Notes: generated by a model not told the origin, from the sequence alone. Shown: positions 8,216 to 18,656, counted from the stretch's first letter. The stretch: 64,000 nucleotides of DNA from Eubacteriales bacterium (GCA_030539055.1 JAUNSV010000002.1:1-64000), one strand, 5' to 3'. Translations and numbers: made by a program.

Positions 8216-11200
8216 TTAATTTAGCGAATACACATTAGTAAAAAAAGCATTATCTTGATCATCTCTTTTCTGGATTATACTTATATCTACTATTATATTG
8301 TTGGATCCTAAATATGTAAGTTTGTCCTCTGCGTATATCATAACAATATAATCACCCTCTTCAACAAAGTTTGCCATTCTAATATCAAATCCAAACTTAT
8401 CTGAAATAAATGCTGTGTGCTCCTCTCCATTTTCTTCTACAGTAATATAATCCTCGGTTTTTTCTTTTACTCTTCCTTGAAATGTAATAATATCTGGTGA
8501 TATTGTTTCTTCCTCTTGTCTTTTTATTACAGAAATAGTTTTTGCTTCATATATACTTCCTCCAAAAAGCTCTTTTTTCTCATAAGATATATTTAATACA
8601 TTGCCTACTTTTATATCTTCCTCTGAACCATTCATAATAATAGTTTCTGCTGTAAAAATTATTTCTTTATAATTTCCTGTATTCCCAATTCCTATTACGC
8701 TCTCATTGTACGATATTACTTCATCCTCTATAAATCCCTCTTTATCATCATCCATTTTTGTGATGAATTTTGCTATAAATAATTCATTTAAGAGTCCTAT
8801 TTCTTCTGACTTTTCATATTGAAGAAAGATTGTGTCATTCTCTTTTATTTCATCAAATGATGAATTTAATATTATAGTATTTTGATCCACTATTGCTTCT
8901 ACTTGTTTTGAAGTATCATCTACTATTATTCTGTCTTCACTCTTGTTTGTTATAATACCTTGTATCTCATAAATAGTCTCTTCTTTTTTAATATTTGGAG
9001 AAACACTAACACACATAATATCAGACAAGTAACTGTTGTTATTTGAATCTGTAATAATACAATCATATTTTGCTAATAAAACTTTTTCTTCTTCCTCTTC
9101 ACTTTCTTCATATAAATTTTTTACATTAGCTATATTAAAATCTTCACTTACAGAAGCAGTAGTCTCTTCGTTTGAGAAATCCAAAATTCGTTTTTCGACT
9201 TCCTCTTTTTGCAATTTTACTTCAAATGTATTTGTATTTGTTTTTCCTAATTCTAGAGGTGCTTTGTCATTAAATAGTTGCCTGAAAGTGTAAGTGTAAT
9301 TTCCATCACCATAAAAAGCTTTAGCTTCCAATGTTACTACTTGATCATCTATTTTGTTATCATCTCCTAGTTTGAATAAAATATCATCATCATAAGTATC
9401 ATTTTGAGACAATCTTAATCCACCAACTAAATTTTTAGGAACTTGTAAGAAAATAGAATCGTTGCTTGCATTTGTATCTGCATACATATTATTTTCATCG
9501 AATGGAGCATCTTCAAGTGTTACTTTTATATTTGTTTCTACATTTTCGTTTATCTCTTCTATTTCAAGATCTCTACTCTCATTGTGATAATTCAAAAATG
9601 TATTTTCAGCTAAAGTATTATCAATACCATCATCCACTACAAACTCTAATCTCTCTCCTAAATATTTTCCTATATCATAATATAGTACAGAATCTACTTT
9701 TGTATAGTCGTCTAGTAATCCTGCCATTTTATCAACTTTTATTGTATCTATGACTTCATTATCTTTCTTCACCAAAACATCGCACTCTCTTGCTTCTCCT
9801 TGGTTAGATATTACTATTCTAGCTAAAAGAGGACCTTGCTCATCGTTTATGATTTGTGCATCGATACTCAAGTCATCCTGTCCTATGAAACACACATTGT
9901 CATGATCATCCACTATATGCTCAAAGTCTGCTTCCCCATTATCTAGGAAAGCTCCTGTGTTTGGAGTAAGCACACTCTTCACTTCAAGGTGCAACTTTTG
10001 CTTACCCACTTTTAATCCTATAGGTGCACTAATCAAAAATTGATATGTTTGAGATTTGTCTGGTGATAAATAACCTTTTTTATTAATTTCATCTTTTAAA
10101 TATTTGCTTCCTTGCTTAATATTGCTTGCATCAAATTGTTCATCAAGTGTATTATAATTTAAATCATCACCTGTATAATACTTCCTTGCATCTACTGTTC
10201 CACCATTATTTGAATTAAGTGGTGCATTTGATGAATTAAATATTATTTGACCATCAAATATTGTTATTGGAGATCCACTCTTATCTACTCCCTCGATTTT
10301 TGCTTCGACTCCACTCACTACTACATTTCCAATATTTTTCAATTTGATGAGCATATCATTATCTTTTCCAGCAACTAAATTATCATAATATGTAGTAAAT
10401 GCTTCTACATCAACTGATTTTATTTTTGGGATTGTAGCTTTGCGTACTGAACCCTTGCCTTTTTTTGCATCTTTTCTATCTATATACAATAGCTCAGTTT
10501 TTTCTTCTGGAATTAATTTTATATCCTGTATATCTTTCTTTATTGTTACCATTGTATACTCGCTTGATGAATTATTCTCGTTGTGAAGATCGTATCTTGC
10601 TCCTCTAATTTTTGTAATATATGAAAATGTTTTCCATACATACTCTCTATGTGTCCAATATAAATATCCAGTAGAGCCATTTGAATCAAGTGGTGCTATT
10701 TTTATATCATCTCCATCGGTATATATTCCCAAAGCTGTTTTATTTGGTGCATATGTATCTGGATTCCATGTTAAATTGAACATATTCATTTTTGAATCAT
10801 AAAAGTGAGCATACTCTCCAATAATAAATCCGCCGTTTTCAGATTGCAACATTATACCTGCTTTACCCATATCATGAACTTGTTTGTTGGGACTAATTGG
10901 ACACCAAGTTTTAATATTGCCTGTGTATCCTACGGATCCTGATATCCATGCTATTGTTGGACCATAAGTTCTGTTCTTTCCATTCTTTAAATCATTTGAC
11001 ACACACAAGTGGTGTGCTTTGTCATCTCTTGTTTCTGATGTAGTAACAAATCCCGTTTTTGAGTTAATATACACTGCTCTTATGTATCTTTCACTTTCAC
11101 TTTTACCACTGTATGCACTTGAATAAAATGACACACACATATCACTAATTTGACTAAAACTATCTCTAGATACTATAATTCCAGAATTGATTCTTGTTTT

Positions 11201-13969
11201 ATTTTGATCAAAATAGCTAGTTAATTCTTTTTCTTGTGCCAATTGTATATTATTATCATTGATAGAATTAATTATTGCAAAATAAATTTTTGCATTCTCT
11301 AACATTTTTCTTTGATCGCTTATGTTCTTTGATTGCTTGTATACTATAGCAATATTTTTATTTCCGTCACTACCACCACCTTGAACATCTGAAATGTAAA
11401 ACTCTAGATCCATACTTCCCTTACCAGATTTTTCTTTTTCATCCACTAACCTTGGCTTCGTATATTTGCCATTTATTTCTATAGAATAAACAAGTCTCCT
11501 AGTATAATTTTCATCAACTTTTACTGTAGCAATTCTAAACATTACTTTTCTGCCATTGGCATACGATACCCAAACATTTGTGCCAGCATTAATTTCATCA
11601 AATAATACTACATCCTCGCTTGGTTCTACTCCATCGCTTGATATTATCTTTTCTCCACTTCCTACAAAATCATCATTCACTATATGTGCTTCATATTCAC
11701 TATAAGTGTATTCTCCATTCTTACTATTCCACTCAAGCTCGCAAGTCTCTTTCATTATTTGAAGCATTTCTTGTGTATATGGAATAATATAATCATCATT
11801 ATTTTCTATTTGACTTGAGTCCTTAACAACTTCAGGAATATCGATATTCATCTCTCCTAAGTCTTGAATATCTTCCTCTCCTAAAATGACTTCCTCTCTC
11901 TTTAAAAATCTACTTTGTGTTTCTTCTTCTATAAAACCCTCATTTGGATCTATAGTCATTTCATTGTCTATAAGTCCAATATTATTATTCTCATTATCAT
12001 TATTTATTGTATTATTTATTAAATTATCATTATCTGATTCAATATTTTCATTCTTATTATTAGAAAATAAATTTACAAAAAACTCTCCTATTCTAGTAAA
12101 GAAATTGCCACTATCTTCTTTTACATCTGTATTCTCTTCATTAATACTACCGTTTCTTGTACTATCATATAAATTTTTGCTTATGTTAAGTATAGGTATT
12201 AATATTGCAACTCCTAAAATACATCCTGCAAATACTACATTCACATTATTAATATCTATTTTTATTCGTGGAGAATCCTTTCTGTTTACAAAGTAGTTGA
12301 CTATTTCTCCTATTCTTCCATTGGCATAAATTGCACCTATTGCAATAGGTGGAATTAATGTACCTGCACCTATAGCAGTTACTTTGTATATTCCATCTAT
12401 ACTTGCATTTATTGTGTATTGAAGAGAACTCGCAATATCATTTATTTTCCAAAGAGATGCTTTTGCATTTCCTCTTCCTCCAAATGGAGATGACCCCTCT
12501 AACCACATTTTAGCATATAATGCGAATGGCACATAATATACTCCTAGCATTTTGATACTTGCACTTGCATCTAATGCTATTTTCCCAAAGAGTTCCATTG
12601 AGCCCTCTAGCATCATATTTGAAAGATTATCTATATCTCCAACTATCAAAGCACCAAAAGAAAAATCTAATGCTATATTTGTTTTTGCTTGATTAAGTGT
12701 ATAATATAAAAATTGACCTTTCTCACCATTAAGTGGAGCTATAGACCTTTGCGATAATTTAACATCCGTATGATAAGACATAGATGTAGCATGCTCCCAT
12801 GCTTTCCATTGCTCCTTAGTTGTATAAACCCAGCGGTTAAAATCTATTTTTTTTGTATTTGGATCTCGCAAAGGCTCTAAGTCTAAACCTATGCCTATAT
12901 AAGTTCTGCCATCAAAACCACAATACACAGTCATATTTAAATCTGGTAGCTCAGCATGAATTTGCTTTCCTCCAACAATAGGAACTTTGTCTGGTATTGC
13001 AATATATTTTTTGAAGAAAGTCAATGGAAATTTTAATTTATCTGTATACAAAGGTTCAGAAAACCACGGTTTCTCCAATGTCCAATTTGCTCTATATCTT
13101 CTACTTCCTATATTTGAATGTGATTTTTCTTTTGTACAATCTGCATCAATGTAAAGCCAATCTCGATACCACCCTGTATCATATTTTTCTTGGTATATAG
13201 TTTCTTGAATTGTTATATACTCACCAGCTGCCTCTGTATTAAAACTATAGTTCGATATATTATGCCAATTTCCTTGATAGAAATTTAAAACATAATTTGC
13301 ATGTGCTTTGTTAGGTTTGTATACAACAGTTATTTTATGAGGGAGCGTGTCCTTTTTTGAGTAATATGCTGTGTATTTATTTCCACTCATCATATCTATA
13401 TCATCAAATAGCCAAGATGTAACTGTGCCTATACTATTCTCCTCATCTTTACTTGTTTTCTCTATTGCTACTATACACATACCACCACCATATACAAAAA
13501 ACTTTCCTGCAAGTCTCTCATAATATGGACTTGGTGCTACTACTTTTACATCTGTAATAAGACCGATTCCATTTGAGTCCTTAGCAACTATTTTTTCTAT
13601 TGGAATACCAAAGTTTCCATCTGAATCGGTGATCCCAGACATTTTTCCACTAACTGTAGAAGAAAGTGTAATATTAGCATTTAAAACAGGTTTTTTTGTT
13701 TTTTTATCTTGCACATGAATGATATATTTTGTAGAGTCTGTTACAATAACATCTGACTCTCCTTTGTTGCTTCCAAGCTCATCATCACTATTGATAGAAA
13801 AAAAATCATTTTCTTCACTATCCTCATCATTTATGCTAATATTTTTTTCATTTAAGTTGATATTCTCTTCTAAAACTTGATTGTTAGCAAATGCTATTTG
13901 ATTCATAGGCAATGCCATAATAATAGAAAGTAAAATACTGAGTACTTTCTTTCCTATTGTTTTTTTCAT
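8216..13969 (-). CDS. Giant secreted multidomain protein of unknown function (1917 residues)
   Basis: I do not recognise this protein as a whole. A signal peptide (MKKTIGKKVLSILLSIIMAL, cleavage probably after AFA near residue 28) is followed by an acidic linker. A carboxypeptidase-regulatory-like beta domain lies at about 75-130 (DKKTKKPVLNANITLSS, TDSDGNFGIPI). A long region follows, with a hydrophobic stretch near 575-600 (VVFAGCILGVAILIPIL) and then an Asn/Asp/Glu-rich spacer. A CARDB-like segment sits near 1183-1230 (LIKLKNIGNVVVSGVEAKI). Three roughly 80-residue beta-rich repeats at about 1666, 1756 and 1826 end the protein. No LPxTG, S-layer or dockerin motif is visible at the C-terminus. 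The ATG at 13969 has an AGGAAAGAG ribosome binding site; the frame extends 20 codons upstream. It may share a transcript with the antiporter gene 67 bases upstream. Confidence 0.8.
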   Translation of the reverse strand: MKKTIGKKVLSILLSIIMALPMNQIAFANNQVLEENINLNEKNISINDEDSEENDFFSINSDDELGSNKGESDVIVTDSTKYIIHVQDKKTKKPVLNANITLSSTVSGKMSGITDSDGNFGIPIEKIVAKDSNGIGLITDVKVVAPSPYYERLAGKFFVYGGGMCIVAIEKTSKDEENSIGTVTSWLFDDIDMMSGNKYTAYYSKKDTLPHKITVVYKPNKAHANYVLNFYQGNWHNISNYSFNTEAAGEYITIQETIYQEKYDTGWYRDWLYIDADCTKEKSHSNIGSRRYRANWTLEKPWFSEPLYTDKLKFPLTFFKKYIAIPDKVPIVGGKQIHAELPDLNMTVYCGFDGRTYIGIGLDLEPLRDPNTKKIDFNRWVYTTKEQWKAWEHATSMSYHTDVKLSQRSIAPLNGEKGQFLYYTLNQAKTNIALDFSFGALIVGDIDNLSNMMLEGSMELFGKIALDASASIKMLGVYYVPFALYAKMWLEGSSPFGGRGNAKASLWKINDIASSLQYTINASIDGIYKVTAIGAGTLIPPIAIGAIYANGRIGEIVNYFVNRKDSPRIKIDINNVNVVFAGCILGVAILIPILNISKNLYDSTRNGSINEENTDVKEDSGNFFTRIGEFFVNLFSNNKNENIESDNDNLINNTINNDNENNNIGLIDNEMTIDPNEGFIEEETQSRFLKREEVILGEEDIQDLGEMNIDIPEVVKDSSQIENNDDYIIPYTQEMLQIMKETCELEWNSKNGEYTYSEYEAHIVNDDFVGSGEKIISSDGVEPSEDVVLFDEINAGTNVWVSYANGRKVMFRIATVKVDENYTRRLVYSIEINGKYTKPRLVDEKEKSGKGSMDLEFYISDVQGGGSDGNKNIAIVYKQSKNISDQRKMLENAKIYFAIINSINDNNIQLAQEKELTSYFDQNKTRINSGIIVSRDSFSQISDMCVSFYSSAYSGKSESERYIRAVYINSKTGFVTTSETRDDKAHHLCVSNDLKNGKNRTYGPTIAWISGSVGYTGNIKTWCPISPNKQVHDMGKAGIMLQSENGGFIIGEYAHFYDSKMNMFNLTWNPDTYAPNKTALGIYTDGDDIKIAPLDSNGSTGYLYWTHREYVWKTFSYITKIRGARYDLHNENNSSSEYTMVTIKKDIQDIKLIPEEKTELLYIDRKDAKKGKGSVRKATIPKIKSVDVEAFTTYYDNLVAGKDNDMLIKLKNIGNVVVSGVEAKIEGVDKSGSPITIFDGQIIFNSSNAPLNSNNGGTVDARKYYTGDDLNYNTLDEQFDASNIKQGSKYLKDEINKKGYLSPDKSQTYQFLISAPIGLKVGKQKLHLEVKSVLTPNTGAFLDNGEADFEHIVDDHDNVCFIGQDDLSIDAQIINDEQGPLLARIVISNQGEARECDVLVKKDNEVIDTIKVDKMAGLLDDYTKVDSVLYYDIGKYLGERLEFVVDDGIDNTLAENTFLNYHNESRDLEIEEINENVETNIKVTLEDAPFDENNMYADTNASNDSIFLQVPKNLVGGLRLSQNDTYDDDILFKLGDDNKIDDQVVTLEAKAFYGDGNYTYTFRQLFNDKAPLELGKTNTNTFEVKLQKEEVEKRILDFSNEETTASVSEDFNIANVKNLYEESEEEEEKVLLAKYDCIITDSNNNSYLSDIMCVSVSPNIKKEETIYEIQGIITNKSEDRIIVDDTSKQVEAIVDQNTIILNSSFDEIKENDTIFLQYEKSEEIGLLNELFIAKFITKMDDDKEGFIEDEVISYNESVIGIGNTGNYKEIIFTAETIIMNGSEEDIKVGNVLNISYEKKELFGGSIYEAKTISVIKRQEEETISPDIITFQGRVKEKTEDYITVEENGEEHTAFISDKFGFDIRMANFVEEGDYIVMIYAEDKLTYLGSNNIIVDISIIQKRDDQDNAFFTNVYSLN

Positions 13970-14036
13970 TTTATTCTCTTTCCTTTCGAATATTATATAT
14001 TTATGTATTATTATTTTTTTATAATTCAAATAATAC

Positions 14037-15374
14037 TCATAATATTTTTTTTGTCAATGTGTTTTTATTTCTTTCTATAAATTTTATAATAAAACTTTTT
14101 AACAATACATATAAAGGTATAATATATAAGTAAAAAGCAAATGGAATAGAAAAAGAATTTGCTTTTGTAGCTATAATAATAGGTGATACAGCAACAGAGT
14201 ATGGAACTAATCCAGGAATCAAAATTGCAGAATCTTCTATCATAATTGCTCTTTTAGTTTTGTTTATATCTTCAAAATCTTTCATAATTTCATTTGTAAG
14301 CATTACTGTAAGTGTTTGATTGCAAGAAATTATAGAAGAAATAATTGTTACTACAAGCATAGCAAAAAAGAATGTTGTTCTATTCGCTAATATTTTTATT
14401 TTATTTTTTATACCCATAATCAAATTTGTTTTATTAAAAAAACCTGTATACAATGATGATATTCCTACAACTATAATCATTCTAATCATAGAAATAGCAC
14501 CACCACCATCAACTAGTGTTGATATACTCTTGTTTGGATTAATGTAACCAAATATTAAATCATTAATCAATTTATTTACACTGCTTCCTTGAACAAATAT
14601 GGCAATAACTATTGATGCAATAATACTTATAGTAATAGATACCCTAACATTCATTTTGCATATCGATAATATAATTATTATTATAGCTGGTATTAAACAT
14701 ATAATGTTTATATTAAAGTTTTCTAAGAACATTTTTTTAATATATAAATCACTTTCAATACTACTATATTTATATCCTAAAATATAATATATTATGGAAG
14801 TAATAATAAAAGGTACAAAAGCACTTTTAAACATTAATTTAATATTATCATATTGATTTGTATTTGTTATTGTAGCAACTAATTGTGCTGATGTAGATAC
14901 TGGTGAACATCTATCTCCAAAAAAACAACCAGATATTATAGCTCCTGTGACAATATACTTTGGAATGCCCATACTCTCTGCCATAGTTGCACATATAACT
15001 CCCATAGTAGCTCCTGTGCCAAGAGATGTTCCAATAAGAAAAGACATCAAAGAGCATAAAAAAAATGTAATTATAATAAAAAATTGTGGTTTTATTAAAT
15101 TTAATGAATAAGTTACAATAGTTTGAATTGTACCACTTGCTCTCCAAGCAGATGTCAATATGCCTATTAATATAAAAGTAAATAATAATTTATAAATTAC
15201 TTTAAGCCCACTAATAGACATTTCTATAATTTGTTTATATGAATATTTTTTTATTAGAGCATATAATACAAAAATTATAAAGCCAAATATCAAAGCATAA
15301 ATAATATTTATATTTAATATCAAGCAAAATATTAATCCTAAAATAAAAATAGCTATTGCTAAAAGTTCTATCAT
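14037..15374 (-). CDS. NhaC-type Na+/H+ antiporter family protein
   Basis: A 445-residue polytopic membrane protein (about 10-12 hydrophobic segments). The centre has the NhaC-family signature region: GTSLGTGATMGVICATMAES followed by GAIISGCFFGDRCSPVSTS (about residues 115-165), where the GDRCSPVSTS block is diagnostic. A second half-repeat follows with SCNQTLTVMLTNEIM. Family members exchange Na+ for H+ or malate/lactate; here the substrate is open, and a role in amino-acid or organic-acid exchange is conceivable because the gene closes the threonine-pathway operon. AGGAAG precedes the ATG. The upstream GIY-YIG gene ends 32 bases before it. Confidence 0.85.
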   Translation of the reverse strand: MIELLAIAIFILGLIFCLILNINIIYALIFGFIIFVLYALIKKYSYKQIIEMSISGLKVIYKLLFTFILIGILTSAWRASGTIQTIVTYSLNLIKPQFFIIITFFLCSLMSFLIGTSLGTGATMGVICATMAESMGIPKYIVTGAIISGCFFGDRCSPVSTSAQLVATITNTNQYDNIKLMFKSAFVPFIITSIIYYILGYKYSSIESDLYIKKMFLENFNINIICLIPAIIIIILSICKMNVRVSITISIIASIVIAIFVQGSSVNKLINDLIFGYINPNKSISTLVDGGGAISMIRMIIVVGISSLYTGFFNKTNLIMGIKNKIKILANRTTFFFAMLVVTIISSIISCNQTLTVMLTNEIMKDFEDINKTKRAIMIEDSAILIPGLVPYSVAVSPIIIATKANSFSIPFAFYLYIIPLYVLLKSFIIKFIERNKNTLTKKIL

Positions 15375-15406
15375 TTTTTCTTCCTAAAAAGTTGTTGTTT
15401 TATTTT

Positions 15407-15670
15407 TCATTTCGCATTTTGAATTATTTTTTCTTTTTGATATTTTGATAATTTTTTTACAAAACATTCTAATTTTAATGCACTTGATCTATTTTCACAT
15501 TCCCAAAAGCCTTCCATCTTTTTAGCTTTGTGTGCTAATGTGTATTTTGCACCTTTAGATTTTTTTGTATTGTCTTTTCTTAAATGTTCAATGAATCTTC
15601 TTTTTATATCATTTGTTATTCCAGTATAAATTGTATCATCTACACATCTTAACATATATACATAATACAT
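15407..15670 (-). CDS. Small GIY-YIG nuclease-domain protein (YhbQ/UPF0213-like)
   Basis: An 87-residue single-domain protein. It opens with YYVYMLRCVDDTIYTGIT, the GIY-YIG core (here VYM..YTG), then DIKRRFIEHL with the catalytic-type Arg, and a conserved Glu near FWECENRSSALKLE. Length and organisation match the stand-alone UPF0213 proteins, whose cellular role is poorly defined (DNA repair or nuclease activity is assumed from the fold). An upstream in-frame ATG at 15694 overlaps the preceding gene; the ATG at 15670 is preferred because GGAG stands five bases before it. It is the fifth gene of the hom-lysC-asd run. Confidence 0.85.
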   Translation of the reverse strand: MYYVYMLRCVDDTIYTGITNDIKRRFIEHLRKDNTKKSKGAKYTLAHKAKKMEGFWECENRSSALKLECFVKKLSKYQKEKIIQNAK

Positions 15671-15680
15671 ACTCACTCCA

Positions 15681-17597
15681 TCAATAATCTTCAAACATAA
15701 GTTTTTTTAATTCTTTTTCTTTTAAAAAAGGTGCCATATCTTCAAGTGGACTACTTTCTAAAGTACCATTTGGCATTCTCTTCGATGAAACTTTTGGCAA
15801 AAATCCTTGTTTTTCATCTATTATTACCTCGCAAATAAATGGTGCTTCTTTTGTTATTATTTTATCTATTCCCTTTTTTAAGTCTTTATTTGATTTAATA
15901 ATATAATAATCTATACCATATGCATTTGCTATTTTTTTAATATCTGGAAATGACAAATCGTTTTTTCCACCTAATCCAGAATCTTTTCCTATACCTACTA
16001 GCTCTCTTTTATTAAAAAAAGATTTTTGTGTTTGTCTTATACTATGGTATCCATTATTATTTAAGTAAAAAATTTTTATTTTCATATTGTGATGTACAAT
16101 AGTTTGCAACTCTTGTATGTTCATTTGCATTGAGCCATCTCCAGTTATTAACACAATATCTTTATTACTCGCTTTGTAAGCTCCTATAGCTGCTGGCAAA
16201 TCATAACCCATTGCAGCCATACCAGATTGAGATATAAAGCGTTGATTTTTCTTTATATTATACATTTGAGCACCTATAACGCAAGGTGTACCATTGCCTA
16301 CTGCTGTAATTTGATCATCAGGTAATTTTAGTGATAAATAATCCATAAAAGCATATGGATTTACTTTTTCTTTTTTAATATCATAATGATCTTTTGTTAC
16401 AACAGGAAATCTTTTTCTATAGTATGCACAAGTTTCTATCCAAGAAAGTTTCCTTGTTTTATTATTCTCTTTTATTTTTAAACCCACTCCACCCTCAGAT
16501 AAATGTTTCATTTCATACGCATCTAGTTCAATAAGCAAAGCATCTATCAAGTCTTTACAATTTGCACATATAGGTATATCTATTTTTAATGTTTTCTTTT
16601 GCAATTCTGCTTCATCTATATCATTCACAATTTTAAAAGCCTTAGGTGCCCATTTTTTTGGTTCATAACCAACTTGTCTTATGCTTAATCTAGAGCCTAT
16701 GCTAATAATTATATCTGCATTTTGAACAGCTAAGTTACCTGGTCTATCTCCTCTCATTCCTGGGTGCCCAGCAAAAAGCAGGTTATCACTTTCTATAACA
16801 TCTATACCATTCCATGATACTACTACAGGCATATTCATTTTTTTCACAAGCATTTTAAATTCTTTATGTGCATTTGCTATTCTAATTGCGTTTCCTGTAT
16901 ATACTATAGGTCGTTTTGCATTACGACTTACCTCAATAATCAGCCTAGCTAATCGATGTACTTCTTCATATTGTTCTTCATTTAATTTTTCTTCTGTACT
17001 ACTATATTTTATTTTCTTTTTTCCTTTATAATAATCATTTAATATTTCATCTATTTGTTTTGTATTCAAAATCTCACCTTGAATATCTACCGGAATATCT
17101 ATCCAACAAGGTCCTTTTCTTTTTGAATTGCATATATATAATGCTTCTTCAAGAGCAATTACTATATCTTCTGCTTTTGTAATCATAGTTGCATATTTTG
17201 TAAAAGATTTTACAATTTCTACTATATCTATTTCTTGATCCCCTATAGCACGAGTATTAATTCCAGCATAATATTTTGTATTATCTAATCTTACTTGCCC
17301 AGATAAAACAAGCATTGGTATAGAATCTAAATAAGCACCAGCTACTCCTGTTATAGTATTTGTCCCACCTGGCCCTGATGTTACAGTTACAAGTGCTGGT
17401 CTATTATTAATTCTTGCATAAGCTTCTGCTGCCATAGCTGATGCTTGTTCATGATGATTGTATATTGTATTAATTTCTTTTGTATGTCCAATTGCATCAT
17501 TTAAATGCATTGATCCACCACCAACTACAGAAAAATTTTGTTTAATACCATATTCTACTAATCTTTTTGCAATATAATCTGCTACTCTAATTCGCAT
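15681..17597 (-). CDS. Thiamine-diphosphate-dependent acetolactate synthase-like enzyme
   Basis: A 638-residue TPP enzyme with three domains. The N-terminal pyrimidine-binding domain has NHHEQASAMAAEAYAR with the activating Glu, and SGPGGTNT. The central domain shows ADIIISIGSRLS. The C-terminal domain has the TPP/Mg motif GDGSMQMN followed by LNNNGY (about 480-515). It is some 70 residues longer than typical IlvB. The ending (LESSPLEDMAPFL) resembles the TPP enzymes of nucleotide-sugar clusters more than anabolic IlvB, in my recollection. No ilvN regulatory subunit is near. It lies 24 bases after asd in the threonine operon, so an isoleucine-branch role is possible but unproven. GGGAGA precedes the ATG. 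Confidence 0.85.
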   Translation of the reverse strand: MRIRVADYIAKRLVEYGIKQNFSVVGGGSMHLNDAIGHTKEINTIYNHHEQASAMAAEAYARINNRPALVTVTSGPGGTNTITGVAGAYLDSIPMLVLSGQVRLDNTKYYAGINTRAIGDQEIDIVEIVKSFTKYATMITKAEDIVIALEEALYICNSKRKGPCWIDIPVDIQGEILNTKQIDEILNDYYKGKKKIKYSSTEEKLNEEQYEEVHRLARLIIEVSRNAKRPIVYTGNAIRIANAHKEFKMLVKKMNMPVVVSWNGIDVIESDNLLFAGHPGMRGDRPGNLAVQNADIIISIGSRLSIRQVGYEPKKWAPKAFKIVNDIDEAELQKKTLKIDIPICANCKDLIDALLIELDAYEMKHLSEGGVGLKIKENNKTRKLSWIETCAYYRKRFPVVTKDHYDIKKEKVNPYAFMDYLSLKLPDDQITAVGNGTPCVIGAQMYNIKKNQRFISQSGMAAMGYDLPAAIGAYKASNKDIVLITGDGSMQMNIQELQTIVHHNMKIKIFYLNNNGYHSIRQTQKSFFNKRELVGIGKDSGLGGKNDLSFPDIKKIANAYGIDYYIIKSNKDLKKGIDKIITKEAPFICEVIIDEKQGFLPKVSSKRMPNGTLESSPLEDMAPFLKEKELKKLMFEDY

Positions 17598-17621
17598 AAA
17601 TATCTCCCTAGGTATGTTTTC

Positions 17622-18632
17622 TTATTTTATTTTTTGTTTTATACACTCTTCTAATATTTGAATTGCATTAGTTGCTGCACCTTTTCTAACTTGATCCCCA
17701 CATGCCCAAAGAGAAATTCCATTTTCAAATACTAAATCCTCTCTTATTCTACCTACTTCCACAAAATCTTTATCAGTAGTATCTAGTGGCATAGGATATT
17801 TATTGTTTTGTAAATCATCTACTAAATGTACTCCATCAAATTTTGATATAGCTTCTCTTATTTTATCAATTGAAAGTTTTTCTTTTGTTTCTAATGAAAT
17901 AGATAAACTATGACTTCTAATTACAGGTACTCTAACACAAGTGCAAGTTACTTTTAAGTTTGGAAGATGCATAATTTTTCTTCCCTCATTTTGCATTTTC
18001 ATTTCTTCGCTTGTATATAAATTATCAAGTGGATTTCCAATAGATGGTATTAAATTAGAGGCTATTTGATATGGAAATGTTGCATCATCTTTTTTTTGTA
18101 TCTCTTGTTTTTTTGATATATCATTTATTTCTTCTTCTAATTCTTTTATGCCAAATATTCCTGCTCCACTTACAGCTTGGTAAGTTGATACTATCATTTT
18201 TTCAATTTCACTTATTTTATTTATTGCATATATAGCCATACAAGCAATTATAGTAGAACAATTTGGATTTGCAATTATTCCTTTTTGTAATTTTATATCA
18301 TCTTTATTTATTTCTGGAACTACTAAAGGTACATCTTCATTCATACGGAATGCATTTGAATTATCTATAAATATTGCTTTACTTTCTTTAATATATGGTA
18401 AATATTCTTTTGATAAAGTGCTTGATACAGCACCTAGAACATAATCAATGCCATTAAAACTTTCTTTACTTACTTCTTCAATAATTAATTTTTTATTTTT
18501 AAAATACACTTCTTTTCCTTTACTTTTATTGCTTGCAAGTAAAACTAATTCACAGTCAATATTTCTTTCTTCTATACATTTTAACATTTGCATCCCTACA
18601 ATGCCACTTGCTCCCAAAATTGCTACTTTCAT
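17622..18632 (-). CDS. asd: Aspartate-semialdehyde dehydrogenase
   Basis: A 336-residue enzyme reducing aspartyl phosphate to aspartate semialdehyde, the second step towards threonine, lysine and methionine. It begins with the NADP-binding GASGIVGMQML loop. The active-site cysteine lies in PNCSTII (about residue 128), preceded by the GIIAN strand; STYQAVSGAG and the later RVPVIRSHS (catalytic His region) are family signatures. The frame opens six codons earlier, but the ATG at 18632 has AAGGAG six bases upstream and starts exactly at the Rossmann strand. It lies between the aspartokinase and TPP-enzyme genes with gaps of 24 bases on each side. Confidence 0.96.
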   Translation of the reverse strand: MKVAILGASGIVGMQMLKCIEERNIDCELVLLASNKSKGKEVYFKNKKLIIEEVSKESFNGIDYVLGAVSSTLSKEYLPYIKESKAIFIDNSNAFRMNEDVPLVVPEINKDDIKLQKGIIANPNCSTIIACMAIYAINKISEIEKMIVSTYQAVSGAGIFGIKELEEEINDISKKQEIQKKDDATFPYQIASNLIPSIGNPLDNLYTSEEMKMQNEGRKIMHLPNLKVTCTCVRVPVIRSHSLSISLETKEKLSIDKIREAISKFDGVHLVDDLQNNKYPMPLDTTDKDFVEVGRIREDLVFENGISLWACGDQVRKGAATNAIQILEECIKQKIK

Positions 18633-18656
18633 AATTAACTCCTTTTTCAAAAATTA

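Noticed and set aside
11886-12296. Plus-strand 136-residue frame inside the giant gene
   Set aside because: Ser/Leu/Phe-rich mirror of an Asn/Asp/Glu-rich spacer; no start signal.
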